Of a stretch of 64,000 nucleotides of DNA, positions 51,675-60,881 are shown in pieces. Source of the DNA: Peterkaempfera podocarpi. GTDB lineage: Bacteria > Actinomycetota > Actinomycetes > Streptomycetales > Streptomycetaceae. The notes under the pieces are model-generated. The model did no database searches. It was not told where the DNA came from and saw only the letters and a program-made list of their open reading frames with translations. Made by a program: the position numbers and the translations under genes. Position 1 is the stretch's first letter, and every line of letters begins with the position of its first letter. The DNA is taken from positions 434,001 to 498,000 of the forward strand of contig NZ_CP162102.1 in the NCBI RefSeq assembly GCF_042466665.1, given 5' to 3'.

Positions 51675-52622
51675 CAGTCTGCGGTGCGCCGCGTCGCCTG
51701 CACCGCGCCCCCGCGCGGCCAGCGCCGCGGCCCCGGCCGCACCGTCCAGCGCTCTCAGCGGCCGGTGGACGCCCAGCTCGGCGAGTCCGGCGCGGACCCC
51801 CTCGGCCAGCAGGGTCGGCCGGGTGAGCAGCGAGCCCGCCAGGACGAACGGGGTCCCGTCGTCCAGCGGGCCCAGGGCCTTCGCCGAGCGCAGCAGCCCC
51901 GCGACCGCCTCCGCCGTGATCCGCCGGGCCACCGGGTCGCCGGCCCGGGCGGCGGCGTCGACCACGGGTGCGAGGATCGCCAGCCGGGCCGGTTCGGCCC
52001 CGTAGACGGCGCCGACCAGACGCTGGGCGAGGCCCTCGGGTGCATCGCCGTCGCACCGCAGCGCGGCCGAGACACCGTCCACCAGCGCGGTGGGCTCCTC
52101 GCGGCCGTCCAGGGCCGCCAGGGCCGCTCTGACGGCCTCCCGGCCGATCCAGACACCCGAGCCCTCGTCGCCGACCAGCCAGCCGTAGCCGTCGCAGCGA
52201 CGGGACACCTGGCGGTCCCGCAGCAGTGCGGCGACGGCGCCGGTCCCCGAGAGCAGCAGGGCCCCGTCGGGCAGCGGGGTGGCGGCGGCGAAGGCGACGG
52301 CGAGGTCGGGCACCACCACCGGGCGGCCAGGCAGCCCTGCCTGCTCCCAGGCCAGGCCCGCCAGCTGCTCGGCGAGCGCCCGCCCGGCGGCGCCGGATCC
52401 GGCGAGGCCGAAGACGCCCCCGGCCACCCGCTGCGGGTCCACGCCCGCCAGGGCGTCCCTGAGCGCACCGGCCAGTGCCTCCGCCGGGTTCCGTGCGGAG
52501 CGCGGGTTCGCCCCCTCGCCCCGGCTGCGGGCGAGGATCTCCCCGTCCAGCGACACCACGACGGCCCGGGTGCTGGTACCCCCGGCGTCCACCCCCAGCA
52601 CCAGTTCGGGCGAGCGGCTCAA
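51645..52622 (-). CDS. BadF/BcrA-type amino-sugar kinase (GlcNAc/MurNAc kinase-like)
   Basis: A 325-residue ASKHA kinase: LVLGVDAGGTSTRAVVVSLDG phosphate-1 motif (residues 6-26), GVFGLAGSGAAGR, LLLSGTGAVAALL, RCDGYGWLVGDEGSGVWIGREAVRAAL and FVLAGSLLTRP. The GDEGSGxWIG signature is that of N-acetylglucosamine kinases, and related MurNAc kinases exist. TTG 52622 with AAAGGCAGTTCCG upstream is the probable start; the frame open to 52775 lacks signals. Its place beside AnmK and the ABC importer suggests phosphorylation of amino sugars freed from muropeptides. Confidence 0.83.
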   Translation of the reverse strand: MSRSPELVLGVDAGGTSTRAVVVSLDGEILARSRGEGANPRSARNPAEALAGALRDALAGVDPQRVAGGVFGLAGSGAAGRALAEQLAGLAWEQAGLPGRPVVVPDLAVAFAAATPLPDGALLLSGTGAVAALLRDRQVSRRCDGYGWLVGDEGSGVWIGREAVRAALAALDGREEPTALVDGVSAALRCDGDAPEGLAQRLVGAVYGAEPARLAILAPVVDAAARAGDPVARRITAEAVAGLLRSAKALGPLDDGTPFVLAGSLLTRPTLLAEGVRAGLAELGVHRPLRALDGAAGAAALAARGRGAGDAAHRRLSEGQQEAGR

Positions 52623-52809
52623 CGGAACTGCCTTTCTCTCAGCGGTGGCTGCGTGCCCGGCGCACCGGAAGCTTCGCATGGACACCGTCGCACGCCGGGA
52701 GTCCCCGTGGGTGGCGGCCGGGCGGCCGCCGGGCACGGCGATCAGGTCGGCACCGCCCGGGTACGGACCGTACACGGACCTGGCCGGCGCCCCTGCGGTA
52801 CGGGGCGGT

Positions 52810-52837
52810 CCGCGGCCGGCCCGGCGACCGGCCGCGG
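52810..52837 (-). terminator. Hairpin after the peptide ABC operon
   Basis: A 10-base stem (52810-52819 with 52828-52837) with eight-base loop lies just downstream of the last ABC gene stop at 52851. Confidence 0.6.
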
Positions 52838-52850
52838 CCCGCCCCGCTGC

Positions 52851-53864
52851 TCAGTGCTGTCCGGCCGTCTCGACCGCGACCACCCGCCGCGGCACCGGAT
52901 GGAAGCAGGCGTGCTCCTGCTCGACCCCGCTGGTGCGGTCGAGCACCGGGTGCGCCCCGGTGCAGCGCTCGTCGGCGAACGGGCAGCGGGGGGCGAACAG
53001 GCACCCGGGGGTCTCGGTGCGCTCGTCCAGCGCACCGAGCGGCACCAGGCGGTCGGGGCCGGGCTCCTCCAGTCCGCGCATCACGGGCACCGCCGACAGC
53101 AGGCACTGGGTGTACGGGTGCACCGGCGACTGGATGACGGTGTCGGTGGCTCCGCGCTCGATCACCTCGCCCCGGTAGATGACGTGCAGCTCGCCGCCGT
53201 CGCCCACATAGCGCGCGGTGGCGACGTCATGGGTGATGAACAGCAGGGAGATGCCCAGCCGGGTGCGCAGGTCGCGGAGCAGGCCGAGGATGCCCAGGCG
53301 CATCGAGACGTCGATCATCGACACGGCCTCGTCCGCGATCAGCACCTCGGGGTCCACCGTCAGGGCGCGGGCGATCACCACCCGCTGGCGCTGGCCGCCG
53401 GAGAGCTGGTGCGGGTACTTGGGCAGCACACCGTCCGGCTCCAGGCCGACCAGTTCCAGCAGTTCCGCTGCGCGGTCGAGCACCGAGCCCGTGCGGTCCC
53501 CGGTCTCCTTGGCCCGCATCCGCAGCGGGTCGCCGAGGATCTGGTCGATCGTCCTGGTCGGGTTGAGCGCCGAGTAGGGATCCTGGTGGATCATCTGGAT
53601 CCGGCGGAAGTACTGCGCCCTGCGGCGCTCGGGGACCTTCGACAGCTCGACGCCGTCGATGACCAGCTCACCGCCGTCGAAGGTCTCCAGACCGGTGAGG
53701 ATCTTGCCCAGGGTGGTCTTGCCGCAGCCGGACTCGCCGATGAAGGAGACCGCGCCGCCCTTCGGCAGGGTGAAGTCGACCCCGCGCAGCGCCTGCACGA
53801 CCCGCTCCCCGGTGAACGCCCCGCGGGTGCGGTAGGTGCGGGTGATGTTCCTGGCCTCGATCAC
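52851..53864 (-). CDS. Peptide-type ABC transporter ATPase (DppF/OppF)
   Basis: A 337-residue ATPase: Walker A GESGCGKTT, signature LSGGQRQR, Walker B VLIADEAVSMIDVSMR, switch FITHDVA. The Opp/Dpp C-terminal extension has PRCPFADERC (iron-sulphur-like Cys cluster). Note DEAVSMID where DEPVSALD is usual: Pro to Ala in the Walker B region. GTG 53864 overlaps the upstream stop (GTGA). It is the last gene of the five-gene importer operon. Confidence 0.92.
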   Translation of the reverse strand: MIEARNITRTYRTRGAFTGERVVQALRGVDFTLPKGGAVSFIGESGCGKTTLGKILTGLETFDGGELVIDGVELSKVPERRRAQYFRRIQMIHQDPYSALNPTRTIDQILGDPLRMRAKETGDRTGSVLDRAAELLELVGLEPDGVLPKYPHQLSGGQRQRVVIARALTVDPEVLIADEAVSMIDVSMRLGILGLLRDLRTRLGISLLFITHDVATARYVGDGGELHVIYRGEVIERGATDTVIQSPVHPYTQCLLSAVPVMRGLEEPGPDRLVPLGALDERTETPGCLFAPRCPFADERCTGAHPVLDRTSGVEQEHACFHPVPRRVVAVETAGQH

Positions 53865-54895
53865 GCGCCCTCTCCTGTCGCTGCTGTGGTGGTCGGTTCT
53901 GCGTGGCAGGCCCGGCGCCGGTCGGGGGCCCAGGTCAGCAGCTGCGGCTCCGTCTCGGCGCAGACGTCCATGGCCAGCGGGCAGCGCTCGCGGAAGACGC
54001 AGCCGACCCGGGGCACGGTGGTGAGGTCCGGCGGCCTGCCGGGCAGTGCACGGGCGGTTTCGGTGTCGCCGGTGATCCGGGCGGTCGCACCGATCAGGGC
54101 CCTGGTGTAGGGGTGGGCGGGGCGCTGGAGGACGTCCATGGCGGGGCCGTCCTCGACGATCCGGCCGCCGTACATCACGGCGAGGCGGTCGGCGATCTCC
54201 GAGACGACACCCATGTCATGGGTGACGACGAGGGTGGTGAGGCCCTCCTGGCGGTGCACCTTGCGGACGATGTCCAGCACCGCCGCCTGGGAGAGCATGT
54301 CCAGCGCGGTGGTGGGCTCGTCCAGGATCAGCACCCGGGCGTTGAGCACCAGCGCCAGCACGATGCCGACGCGCTGGCGCATACCGCCGGAGAGCTCGTG
54401 CTGGTAGGAGTCCAGGACGCGGGCACCGTCCATGCCCATCTCGTCGGCGAGCTCCTTGGCCCGGCGGACCAGCCCGCGCATGTCCTGGACGTCGTGTGCA
54501 CGCCCGAGGTCCATGAGCTGCTTGCCCACGGTCTTCAGCGGGTTGAGCGAGTTCTGCGAGGCCTGGAAGACATAGCCGAGCGCACGGCCCCTGACCCGGC
54601 GCAGTGCCCGGCCCTCCAGCTTGGTGACATCGCCGACCCCGTTGACCTGGATCGAGCCGCTGCTGATCCGGCCGGGGGTGGGGATGGCGTTCATCAGGGA
54701 GAGCGCCAGGGTCGACTTGCCCGACCCGGACTCCCCCACCAGGCCGGTGATGGTCCCGGAGGGCAGGTCTATGCCGGCGTTGGAGACGGCGGGGAGTTCA
54801 CCCTGGTCGGTGCGGTAGAGGACGGTGAGGTCCCGGACGCTGACCTCGGCGGCCGCCTCGGCACGCTCTGCCGTGAGCTGCACGGTGTCCGTCAT
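53861..54895 (-). CDS. Peptide-type ABC transporter ATPase (DppD/OppD)
   Basis: A 344-residue ATPase: Walker A GESGSGKST, signature LSGGMRQR, Walker B VLILDEPTTALD, switch VVTHDMG. The Opp-type C-terminus with RCPLAMDVCAETEP. ATG 54895 overlaps the permease stop (ATGA); the longer open frame to 55810 is a shadow of that permease. It acts as a heterodimer with the DppF-type subunit. Confidence 0.93.
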   Translation of the reverse strand: MTDTVQLTAERAEAAAEVSVRDLTVLYRTDQGELPAVSNAGIDLPSGTITGLVGESGSGKSTLALSLMNAIPTPGRISSGSIQVNGVGDVTKLEGRALRRVRGRALGYVFQASQNSLNPLKTVGKQLMDLGRAHDVQDMRGLVRRAKELADEMGMDGARVLDSYQHELSGGMRQRVGIVLALVLNARVLILDEPTTALDMLSQAAVLDIVRKVHRQEGLTTLVVTHDMGVVSEIADRLAVMYGGRIVEDGPAMDVLQRPAHPYTRALIGATARITGDTETARALPGRPPDLTTVPRVGCVFRERCPLAMDVCAETEPQLLTWAPDRRRACHAEPTTTAATGEGA

Positions 54896-55803
54896 GACCG
54901 CTCCCGGAGCCGCGGGTTGAAGAGTTCGTCGATGGCGTCGAGGAAGAGCACGACGCCGAGGGTGAGCAGCAGGATGCACACCAGAGGGGCGAGCAGATAG
55001 CCCAGGGCCTCCGGGCTGTTCATGGCGCCGCCCGCGAAGACGGCCTGGTTGAGCATCACACCCCAGTTGCTGCTGGAGAAGGGCACCACACCGAGGAAGA
55101 AGAGGCCGACCTCGGCGCCGATGAAGCCGATCACCGAGAGCAGCAGCTGCATCGCCACATAGGGCGCGATGTTGGGCAGCAGCTCCTTGACGATGACGTG
55201 CCTGGTGGGCAGGCCCAGGCCCCGTGCGGCCTCCAGGAAGCCGCGCTCGCGCAGCGAGAGCGTCTGGGAGCGCACCGCGCGGGCGACCCCGCCCCAGCCG
55301 GTGAGCCCCAGGACCAGGCTCATCTCCAGCGGGTTGGCGAAGCTCCAGATGGTCGACAGCACGATCAGCAGCGGGAATGCCGGGATGGTGAGGATGAAGT
55401 CGGTGGCCCGCATCAGGACCGAGTCGGCCAGGCCCCGGTGGTAGCCGGCCACCAGGCCGACCCCGGTGCCGATGACGGCGGTGAACAGGGCCGACAGGGA
55501 GGCGGTCAGCAGCACATAGCGGGCGCCGACGATGACCTCCTGGAAGACGTCGGAGCCGGCGAAATCGGTGCCCAGCCAGTGGGCGGCGCTGGGCGCCGCG
55601 TAGATGTTCTCGGGGTCGACGGCCAGCTGCCCGGGGTAGATGTACGGGCCGAAGATCCCCATGAGTGCGAAGAACACCAGGATGCCCAGCCCGATGATGC
55701 GTCCCGGCTTGCGCAGCACCACCCGGCGGGCGGCGCTCCAGAAGGTCGAGTGGCGGCGGCGGCGTACGGACACGGTGGCGGCGCCGAGGGTGGGAGCGGT
55801 CAT
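54892..55803 (-). CDS. Peptide-type ABC permease (DppC)
   Basis: A 303-residue permease. The N-terminal OppC-like segment is basic, with a first helix GLGILVFFALMGIFGPYIYP, then HWLGTDFAGSDVFQEVIVGARY (the HxLGTDxxGrD motif), and the EAA loop FLEAARGLGLPTRHVIVKELLPNI. Four more helices follow. It starts three bases after the DppB-type gene. Confidence 0.94.
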   Translation of the reverse strand: MTAPTLGAATVSVRRRRHSTFWSAARRVVLRKPGRIIGLGILVFFALMGIFGPYIYPGQLAVDPENIYAAPSAAHWLGTDFAGSDVFQEVIVGARYVLLTASLSALFTAVIGTGVGLVAGYHRGLADSVLMRATDFILTIPAFPLLIVLSTIWSFANPLEMSLVLGLTGWGGVARAVRSQTLSLRERGFLEAARGLGLPTRHVIVKELLPNIAPYVAMQLLLSVIGFIGAEVGLFFLGVVPFSSSNWGVMLNQAVFAGGAMNSPEALGYLLAPLVCILLLTLGVVLFLDAIDELFNPRLRERS

Positions 55804-55806
55804 CTG

Positions 55807-56799
55807 TCATCGCCTCACACGCGGGTCGATCACCGAGTACAGCAGCTCGGCGAGGATGTTGGCGAGCACGATCGCCACCGTGATCAGCAGGAACGCGCCG
55901 CCCATCAGCGGGTAGTCGCGGGCTCCGATGCTCTTGAGCAGCAGGTTGCCGAGGCCCGGGTAGTCGAAGATGTCCTCGATCAGCACGGATCCGCCGAACA
56001 TGAAGCCCAGCGAGAGTGCCAGCACCGTGAAGAGCGGCAGGATGGCGTTGCGGGCGATGTAGCGCATCCGGGTCAGCGGGGTGATGCCGCGCAGCTCTGA
56101 GGCGAGGATGAAGTCGTCGCCGAGCACCGAGACCACGCTGGACTTCATGGCCAGCAGCCAGCCGCCGTAGCTCAGCAGCGCATAGGTGGCGACGGGGAGC
56201 ACCGCGTGGCTGATCACCGAGCCGATGTAGGGGCCGTTGAAGCCCGGCTCGAGGGTGACGTCGCTGACGTCACCGAACGGCAGGACCTGCAGGAGAGTGT
56301 GGAACAGGGAGCCGAGCAGCAGGGCCAGGACGAACGACGGCACGCCGGCGACCAGCGATCCGGAGAGCGAGAGCAGCCCGCCCCAGCGCGAGGAGCGCCG
56401 CACGGCCGCCACGACTCCGGCTGCCACTCCGACGGTGAAGCTGACGACCAGTCCGCTCAGCACGGGGAAGAGCGTCCAGGGCAGTGACGCCCGGATGACC
56501 TGGAGGACCGGCTCTCCGGTGTAGGAGATCGACACCCCGAGGTTTCCGTGCAGCAGCTGCCAGATGTAGCTGGTGTACTGCTGCATCAGCGGCTCGTGCG
56601 AGGTGAAGCCGTAGGTCACGGCCACCTTGGCGCGGGCCACCTCCGGAGCCATGCCATGGGTGACGTACTGCTCGTACTGGACGTCGCCGGGGTTGCCGGG
56701 CAGGGCGTGCACGAGGAAGAACGTGAATGTCGCGACGACCCAGACCATGATCAGTCCGGTGCCCAGCCTGACCAGCAGCCTGCGAGTGAATCCCTTCAC
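55807..56799 (-). CDS. Peptide-type ABC permease (DppB)
   Basis: A 330-residue permease: first helix LGTGLIMVWVVATFTFFLVHALPGNPGD, then LHGNLGVSISYTGEPV, EAA loop ILASELRGITPLTRMRYIARNAILP and a C-terminal MGGAFLLITVAIVLANILAELLYSVIDPRVRR, which is the family standard. GTG 56799 lies nine bases after an AGGAGG. It is the second gene after the binding lipoprotein. Confidence 0.94.
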   Translation of the reverse strand: MKGFTRRLLVRLGTGLIMVWVVATFTFFLVHALPGNPGDVQYEQYVTHGMAPEVARAKVAVTYGFTSHEPLMQQYTSYIWQLLHGNLGVSISYTGEPVLQVIRASLPWTLFPVLSGLVVSFTVGVAAGVVAAVRRSSRWGGLLSLSGSLVAGVPSFVLALLLGSLFHTLLQVLPFGDVSDVTLEPGFNGPYIGSVISHAVLPVATYALLSYGGWLLAMKSSVVSVLGDDFILASELRGITPLTRMRYIARNAILPLFTVLALSLGFMFGGSVLIEDIFDYPGLGNLLLKSIGARDYPLMGGAFLLITVAIVLANILAELLYSVIDPRVRR

Positions 56800-56887
56800 G
56801 TCCTCCCACCTCCTTGCGCTGTTGTCATCTGTTGCTCCTCGGACACGGGCGGTGCGGGGGCGCTCGCCCCCGCACCGCGCGGTGCTG

Positions 56888-58705
56888 CTACTTGGCCTGG
56901 ACGTAACCCTGCATCATCCACACGCCGGGCGGGTTGACGAGCAGGGCGTCCTGGCCCTGCTTCGGGAAGTTGGTGAACCGCTTCCCGCTGGTGAACTGGA
57001 CGTTGGTGTAGTCCCAGATCTGGATCATCGGCAGCTCCTGGTTGGTGGCTGCGGCCAGCTGCTGGACGATCGGCTTCTGGTCGGCGGTGGCCACCGTGCT
57101 GAGCTTCGCGGTGAGCGCACCCGGGTCGAGAGCGGTGCCGTTGACGGTGTACGAGGTCGGGGTGTTGACCCAGTTCCCGGAGTCCTTGCCGGAGGCGTGG
57201 GTGACCTTGGCGCCGACCGCGGTGTAGCCGTCGGAGCTACCGTAGAGGCGCTGGTAGGCGGCGCTGGGGTCGGGGCCGAGCGCGGTCAGCCACCAGCCGA
57301 CCGGGTACTTCCCCGCGGCCATTTCCTTCTGGTAGGTGGCGAAGTCGGCGGTGATGGCCGGCTTGGTGGGGATACCGAAGCTGCTGAGCTCGTTGGCGAT
57401 CACCGTGGAGGCGGCGATCCAGTCGCTGAAGCCGTTCACCGTCTGCAGGGTGATGGTCCAGGGCTTGCCGTCGGGCAGCAGCCAGTGGTCGCCGGACTTC
57501 TTGAAGCCGGCACCCTCCAGCAGCGAGGTGGCCTTGGCCAGGTCGTGGGCGTAGGGGTCGAGCGCGCCGAACTGCTCCGGGGTGAGCAGCTGCTTGGCGG
57601 CGGACTGGATCAGGCCGGTGGTGGCCGGCGACGCGGTGCCACCGACGGGCTCGCCGACCTTGGTGACGGCCTGGCGGTCGATCACATGGGCGAGTGCCTG
57701 GCGGACCGCCTTGTTGTCGTACGGGGCGACGGTCTCGTTGAAGGCGATCGCCGCGTCGACGTAGCTGACCGAGTCGACACGCTGGTAGCCGGCGTGCTGG
57801 ATCTGGGTGAGCACATTGCTGGGGATGGCCGTGTACGGGGCGGAGTCCAGCTCCCCGTTGGTCATGTAGCCCCAGATCTGCTCGTTGCCGGTGTAGTGGC
57901 GGACCACGACCTGCTTGGGGGCGATCTTGGCGGCGTCGTAGAAGTACTTGTTCTTGTCGAGCACGGCCGAGCCGGGGTTGACCCGGGTGAGCACGAAGGG
58001 CCCCGCCGAGATGTCGGTCTTGGGGGCGAAGGCCGAGATCTTCTGGCCGGCGGCGTTGATCGCGTCCACGGCCGCCTTGGCCGCGTCGGCCTTGGCCGGG
58101 TCCTGGCTCTGGCTGGCCGCGATGGTGTCCCAGATGTCCGCAGGCAGCAGCGACCCGTACACCTTGGTGGGGACGATGATCTGGCCGAGCACCAGGCGGG
58201 TGAAGCTGAGGTTGTGCGCGCCGGCGACCTGGTCGATCTCGACGGTGTGCGGGCCGGTCGACTTCACCGCGGCGACGTCCAGGCCCTGGGAGAGCAGCGC
58301 GGTACCGCTGGCGGCGTTGCCCTGGGTCAGGGCGATCGCCATGGAGGTCTTGATGTCGTCGACGGTGACCGGGCTGCCGTCCGACCACTTGGCGTTGGGC
58401 TGGAGCTCGAGGGTCAGCGCGGTGTCGCTGGTGGTCCAGCTCTTGGCGAGGCCCGGGAAGAAGTCGTTGGGGTCCAGCGCGTTCTTCTTGTTGAAGCCCA
58501 GGTGCATGGTGTTGTAGCCGAGGAAGGCGGCACCGGAGGCGTTGAAGGGGTTCATCGGCGCACCCGCGGTGATCGGGTTGTTGGCGTCGATGGTGGTGTA
58601 CACCGCCCCGCCGGACGCGGCCTTGCTGCCGGAGGAGCATGCCGAGAGGGCGCCCAGGAGCGCCAGTGCGGCGACGGGGGCGGATAGCTGCATGAGCCGG
58701 TTCAT
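56888..58705 (-). CDS. ABC peptide/muropeptide-binding lipoprotein (SBP family 5)
   Basis: A 605-residue lipoprotein: signal MNRLMQLSAPVAALALLGA with lipobox LSAC. The family 5 body has GLAKSWTTSDTALTLELQPNAKWSDGSPVTVDDI, AFNETVAPYDNKAVRQALAHVIDRQAV and YAHDLAKATSLLEGAGFKKSGDHWLLPDGKPW. It heads the importer operon under its own promoter, divergent from murQ. Family 5 proteins bind peptides, but MppA-like members bind cell-wall peptides or muropeptides, which suits a locus with MurQ, AnmK and NamZ. The ligand is inferred. Confidence 0.92.
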   Translation of the reverse strand: MNRLMQLSAPVAALALLGALSACSSGSKAASGGAVYTTIDANNPITAGAPMNPFNASGAAFLGYNTMHLGFNKKNALDPNDFFPGLAKSWTTSDTALTLELQPNAKWSDGSPVTVDDIKTSMAIALTQGNAASGTALLSQGLDVAAVKSTGPHTVEIDQVAGAHNLSFTRLVLGQIIVPTKVYGSLLPADIWDTIAASQSQDPAKADAAKAAVDAINAAGQKISAFAPKTDISAGPFVLTRVNPGSAVLDKNKYFYDAAKIAPKQVVVRHYTGNEQIWGYMTNGELDSAPYTAIPSNVLTQIQHAGYQRVDSVSYVDAAIAFNETVAPYDNKAVRQALAHVIDRQAVTKVGEPVGGTASPATTGLIQSAAKQLLTPEQFGALDPYAHDLAKATSLLEGAGFKKSGDHWLLPDGKPWTITLQTVNGFSDWIAASTVIANELSSFGIPTKPAITADFATYQKEMAAGKYPVGWWLTALGPDPSAAYQRLYGSSDGYTAVGAKVTHASGKDSGNWVNTPTSYTVNGTALDPGALTAKLSTVATADQKPIVQQLAAATNQELPMIQIWDYTNVQFTSGKRFTNFPKQGQDALLVNPPGVWMMQGYVQAK

Positions 58706-58774
58706 GGTCCTGAGATCTCCGATCGGCGGGGTTCCCTGGCGTCGGCGGGCGGCAGGGGGTGGCGCAGTGAGCAG

Positions 58775-58804
58775 ACCATAGGAGTCACGTCGAGGCTCAG
58801 TCAA
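58775..58804 (-). promoter_or_regulatory. Promoter of the muropeptide-type ABC operon
   Basis: On the minus strand, TTGACT (58799-58804), 18 bases and TATGGT (58775-58780). The predicted start is about 63 bases before the ATG. Confidence 0.7.
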
Positions 58805-58809
58805 TAAGC

Positions 58810-58902
58810 AACGCAAACCGCATCGAGAACGTAACTTGACGCCTCCACAAGACGCTTCGTGGCGCGATCTCCGGGGCGTATGGTTGGAAACCAACGTAAG
58901 AT
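58810..58902. promoter_or_regulatory. Candidate regulator sites between the ABC operon and murQ
   Basis: The heptamer AACGYAA occurs three times (58810-58816, 58828-58834, 58893-58899). An inverted repeat GTTGG-AAA-CCAAC (58883-58895) overlaps the third copy and adjoins TAAGAT (58897-58902), a possible murQ -10. The RpiR/MurR-type protein encoded at 59978 is the obvious candidate ligand. Confidence 0.45.
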
Positions 58903-58967
58903 CGTCTGTGAAGGTTGCAAAATCACCTATGCGGCCAGCACCATGTCCGCAACGAGAGGACACTGTG

Positions 58968-59882
58968 ATGAGCTTCGTGCCTTCGACCCGCGTCGAGTCA
59001 CCCACCGAACGGCGCAATCCACGCACCCTCGACATCGACCGGGTCCCCACCGCGGAGCTGCTGCAGCTGCTCAACGACGAGGACCAGTTGCTCCCCGACG
59101 CCGTACGCGCGGTGCTCCCCGAGCTGACCCGGGTGGTCGACGAGACCACCGCACGTCTGGCAGCCGGCGGCCGGCTGCACTACTTCGGCGCGGGGACGTC
59201 CGGCCGCATCGCGGTGATGGACGCCGCCGAGCTGATCCCCACCTTCTCGTTGCCCCCGGGCGTCGTGGTGGCCCACCACGCCGGTGGCCAGGCGGCCCTG
59301 ACCCTGCCGGTGGAGGGCACCGAGGACAGCGTCGAACTCGGCGCCCGTGACGCCGCCGCTGTCGGGCCGGGGGATGTCGCCCTCGGCCTCACCGCGAGCG
59401 GGCGCACCCCCTTTGTCGAGGGCGCACTGCGCGCGGCCCGCGAAGCGGGCGCCTTCACCGTGCTGCTCAGCGCCAACCCCGACGCCCTGCTGGCCGACCT
59501 GGTCGATGTCCACCTCGGGGTGGACACCGGCCCGGAGGCGATCGCGGGCTCCACCCGCCTCAAGGCGGCGACCGCTCAGAAGATGGTGCTCAACAGCATG
59601 TCGACGGCGGTGATGGTGTCCCTGGGCCACACCTACTCCAACCTGATGGTCGATGTGGCCGCGGCCAACGGGAAACTGCGCGGGCGTGTGGTGACCATCC
59701 TGGTCGAGGCCACCGGGCTGGACGAATCCGTCTGCGTCGACGCCCTCGCGGCCGCCGGAGGCGAGCTCAAGACGGCACTGGTCTGCCTGCTCTCCGACTG
59801 CGCACCCACGGCCGCCCGCGCCGCGCTGGAGATCAGCGGCGGGCGGGTACGCACCGCGGTGGAGACGGTACGGAGCACCTGA
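58968..59882 (+). CDS. murQ: N-acetylmuramic acid 6-phosphate etherase
   Basis: A 304-residue SIS-domain enzyme. TERRNPRTLDIDRVPTAELLQLLNDED is the MurQ N-terminal motif; LHYFGAGTSGRIAVMDAAELIPTF holds the sugar-phosphate site and catalytic Glu; MSTAVMVSLGHTYSNLMVDV closes the SIS domain. It removes the lactyl ether of MurNAc-6-P to give GlcNAc-6-P and D-lactate. ATG 58968 has GAGAGGACACTGTG upstream; the open frame from 58836 is not used. It is divergent from the importer operon and followed by a hairpin. Confidence 0.95.
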   Translation: MSFVPSTRVESPTERRNPRTLDIDRVPTAELLQLLNDEDQLLPDAVRAVLPELTRVVDETTARLAAGGRLHYFGAGTSGRIAVMDAAELIPTFSLPPGVVVAHHAGGQAALTLPVEGTEDSVELGARDAAAVGPGDVALGLTASGRTPFVEGALRAAREAGAFTVLLSANPDALLADLVDVHLGVDTGPEAIAGSTRLKAATAQKMVLNSMSTAVMVSLGHTYSNLMVDVAAANGKLRGRVVTILVEATGLDESVCVDALAAAGGELKTALVCLLSDCAPTAARAALEISGGRVRTAVETVRST

Positions 59883-59905
59883 CCGAAGACCTGATCATGC
59901 GGCAC

Positions 59906-59932
59906 CGGCCGGAGCGGAGTCCGCTCCGGCCG
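59906..59932. terminator. Bidirectional terminator between murQ and the RpiR gene
   Basis: A perfect 12-base stem (59906-59917 with 59921-59932) with loop AGT between convergent genes. Confidence 0.85.
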
Positions 59933-59977
59933 TTCGTGCATCGCCGCGGGTCCGCCGCGGCGGTGGCCCCGCCCCGG

Positions 59978-60844
59978 TTACTGCCTGCGTTCGCGCACCG
60001 CGGTGTACGTCCGCTCCAGTGCCTTGAGCGTGCGGGTGTGGTTGCGCTGCGCCACCCCGACGAAGAGGCAGTCCACCACGGTCAGCGCGGCGATCCGGCT
60101 GGCCATGGCGCCCGAACGGAAGGTGGTCTCACGCACCGCGGTGGTGAGCACGTAGTCGGCCACCTCCGAGATCTGCGACCGCGGGAAGTTGGTGATCGCC
60201 ACGGTGGTGGCGCCGTTGTCCCGGGCCTCCGCCAGGCTGAGCACCGTGTCGCGGGTGTCACCGGTGTGCGACACACCGATCGCGACGTCCCCCCGCTTGA
60301 GCAGCGCCGCCGAGGTGAGCGCGATGTGCGAGTCGGCCCAGGCGTACACGGGCCGGCCGATCCGGTGCAGCTTCTGCTGGAGGTCCAGCGCGATCAGGGC
60401 GCTCGCACCGACTCCGTAGAGGTCGATCCGGTCGGCGGAGACGACGGCGTCGATCACCCGCTTGAGCACCGTCAGATCGAGCTGGCCCACGGTGTCCTCC
60501 ACGGCACGGGCGTCGGCGAAGCCGAGCTTCTTCACCACGTCGGAGAGCGGGTCACGCGGGCCGATGTCGCTGCCGACCCCGGTCCAGCCCGCCGTGTTGT
60601 CCTCGTTGCCTGCTGCCGCCGCGAGGCCGATCCGCAGCTCCGGGTAGCCGCGCAGGCCCACCGCCCGGCAGAAGCGCACCACCGTGGTCTCGGAGGTCTC
60701 GCAGGTCAGGGCGAGCTCGCTGATGGTCTTGCCCGCCACACCGGCGGGATCCGCCAGCGCGGCGGCGGCGACCCTCCGCTCGGAGGGCGGCAGGTTGGGC
60801 ATCAGCGCCCGGATCTGCACCAGCAGGGCCTGTGGTGCATCCAT
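59978..60844 (-). CDS. RpiR/MurR-family transcriptional regulator
   Basis: A 288-residue regulator with N-terminal RpiR HTH (LPPSERRVAAAALADPAGVAGKTISELALTCETSETTVVRFCRAVG, about 20-65) and C-terminal SIS domain (DRIDLYGVGASALIALDLQQKLHRIG, DVAIGVSHTGDTRDTV). ATG 60844 has TAGGAGTCCTC upstream; an in-frame start at 60877 is less likely. It converges on murQ and lies 37 bases after the serine hydrolase gene on the same strand. MurR in E. coli senses MurNAc-6-P and controls murQ, so a like role here is reasonable. Confidence 0.88.
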   Translation of the reverse strand: MDAPQALLVQIRALMPNLPPSERRVAAAALADPAGVAGKTISELALTCETSETTVVRFCRAVGLRGYPELRIGLAAAAGNEDNTAGWTGVGSDIGPRDPLSDVVKKLGFADARAVEDTVGQLDLTVLKRVIDAVVSADRIDLYGVGASALIALDLQQKLHRIGRPVYAWADSHIALTSAALLKRGDVAIGVSHTGDTRDTVLSLAEARDNGATTVAITNFPRSQISEVADYVLTTAVRETTFRSGAMASRIAALTVVDCLFVGVAQRNHTRTLKALERTYTAVRERRQ

Positions 60845-60881
60845 GAGGACTCCTACGGTTCCAAAGGACATAGACATCTCA

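Noticed and set aside
53861..55810. 649-codon frame as an ABC permease-ATPase fusion
   Set aside because: The N-terminal half is a frame-shifted shadow of the DppC-type permease gene; the ATPase starts at 54895 with an ATGA overlap.
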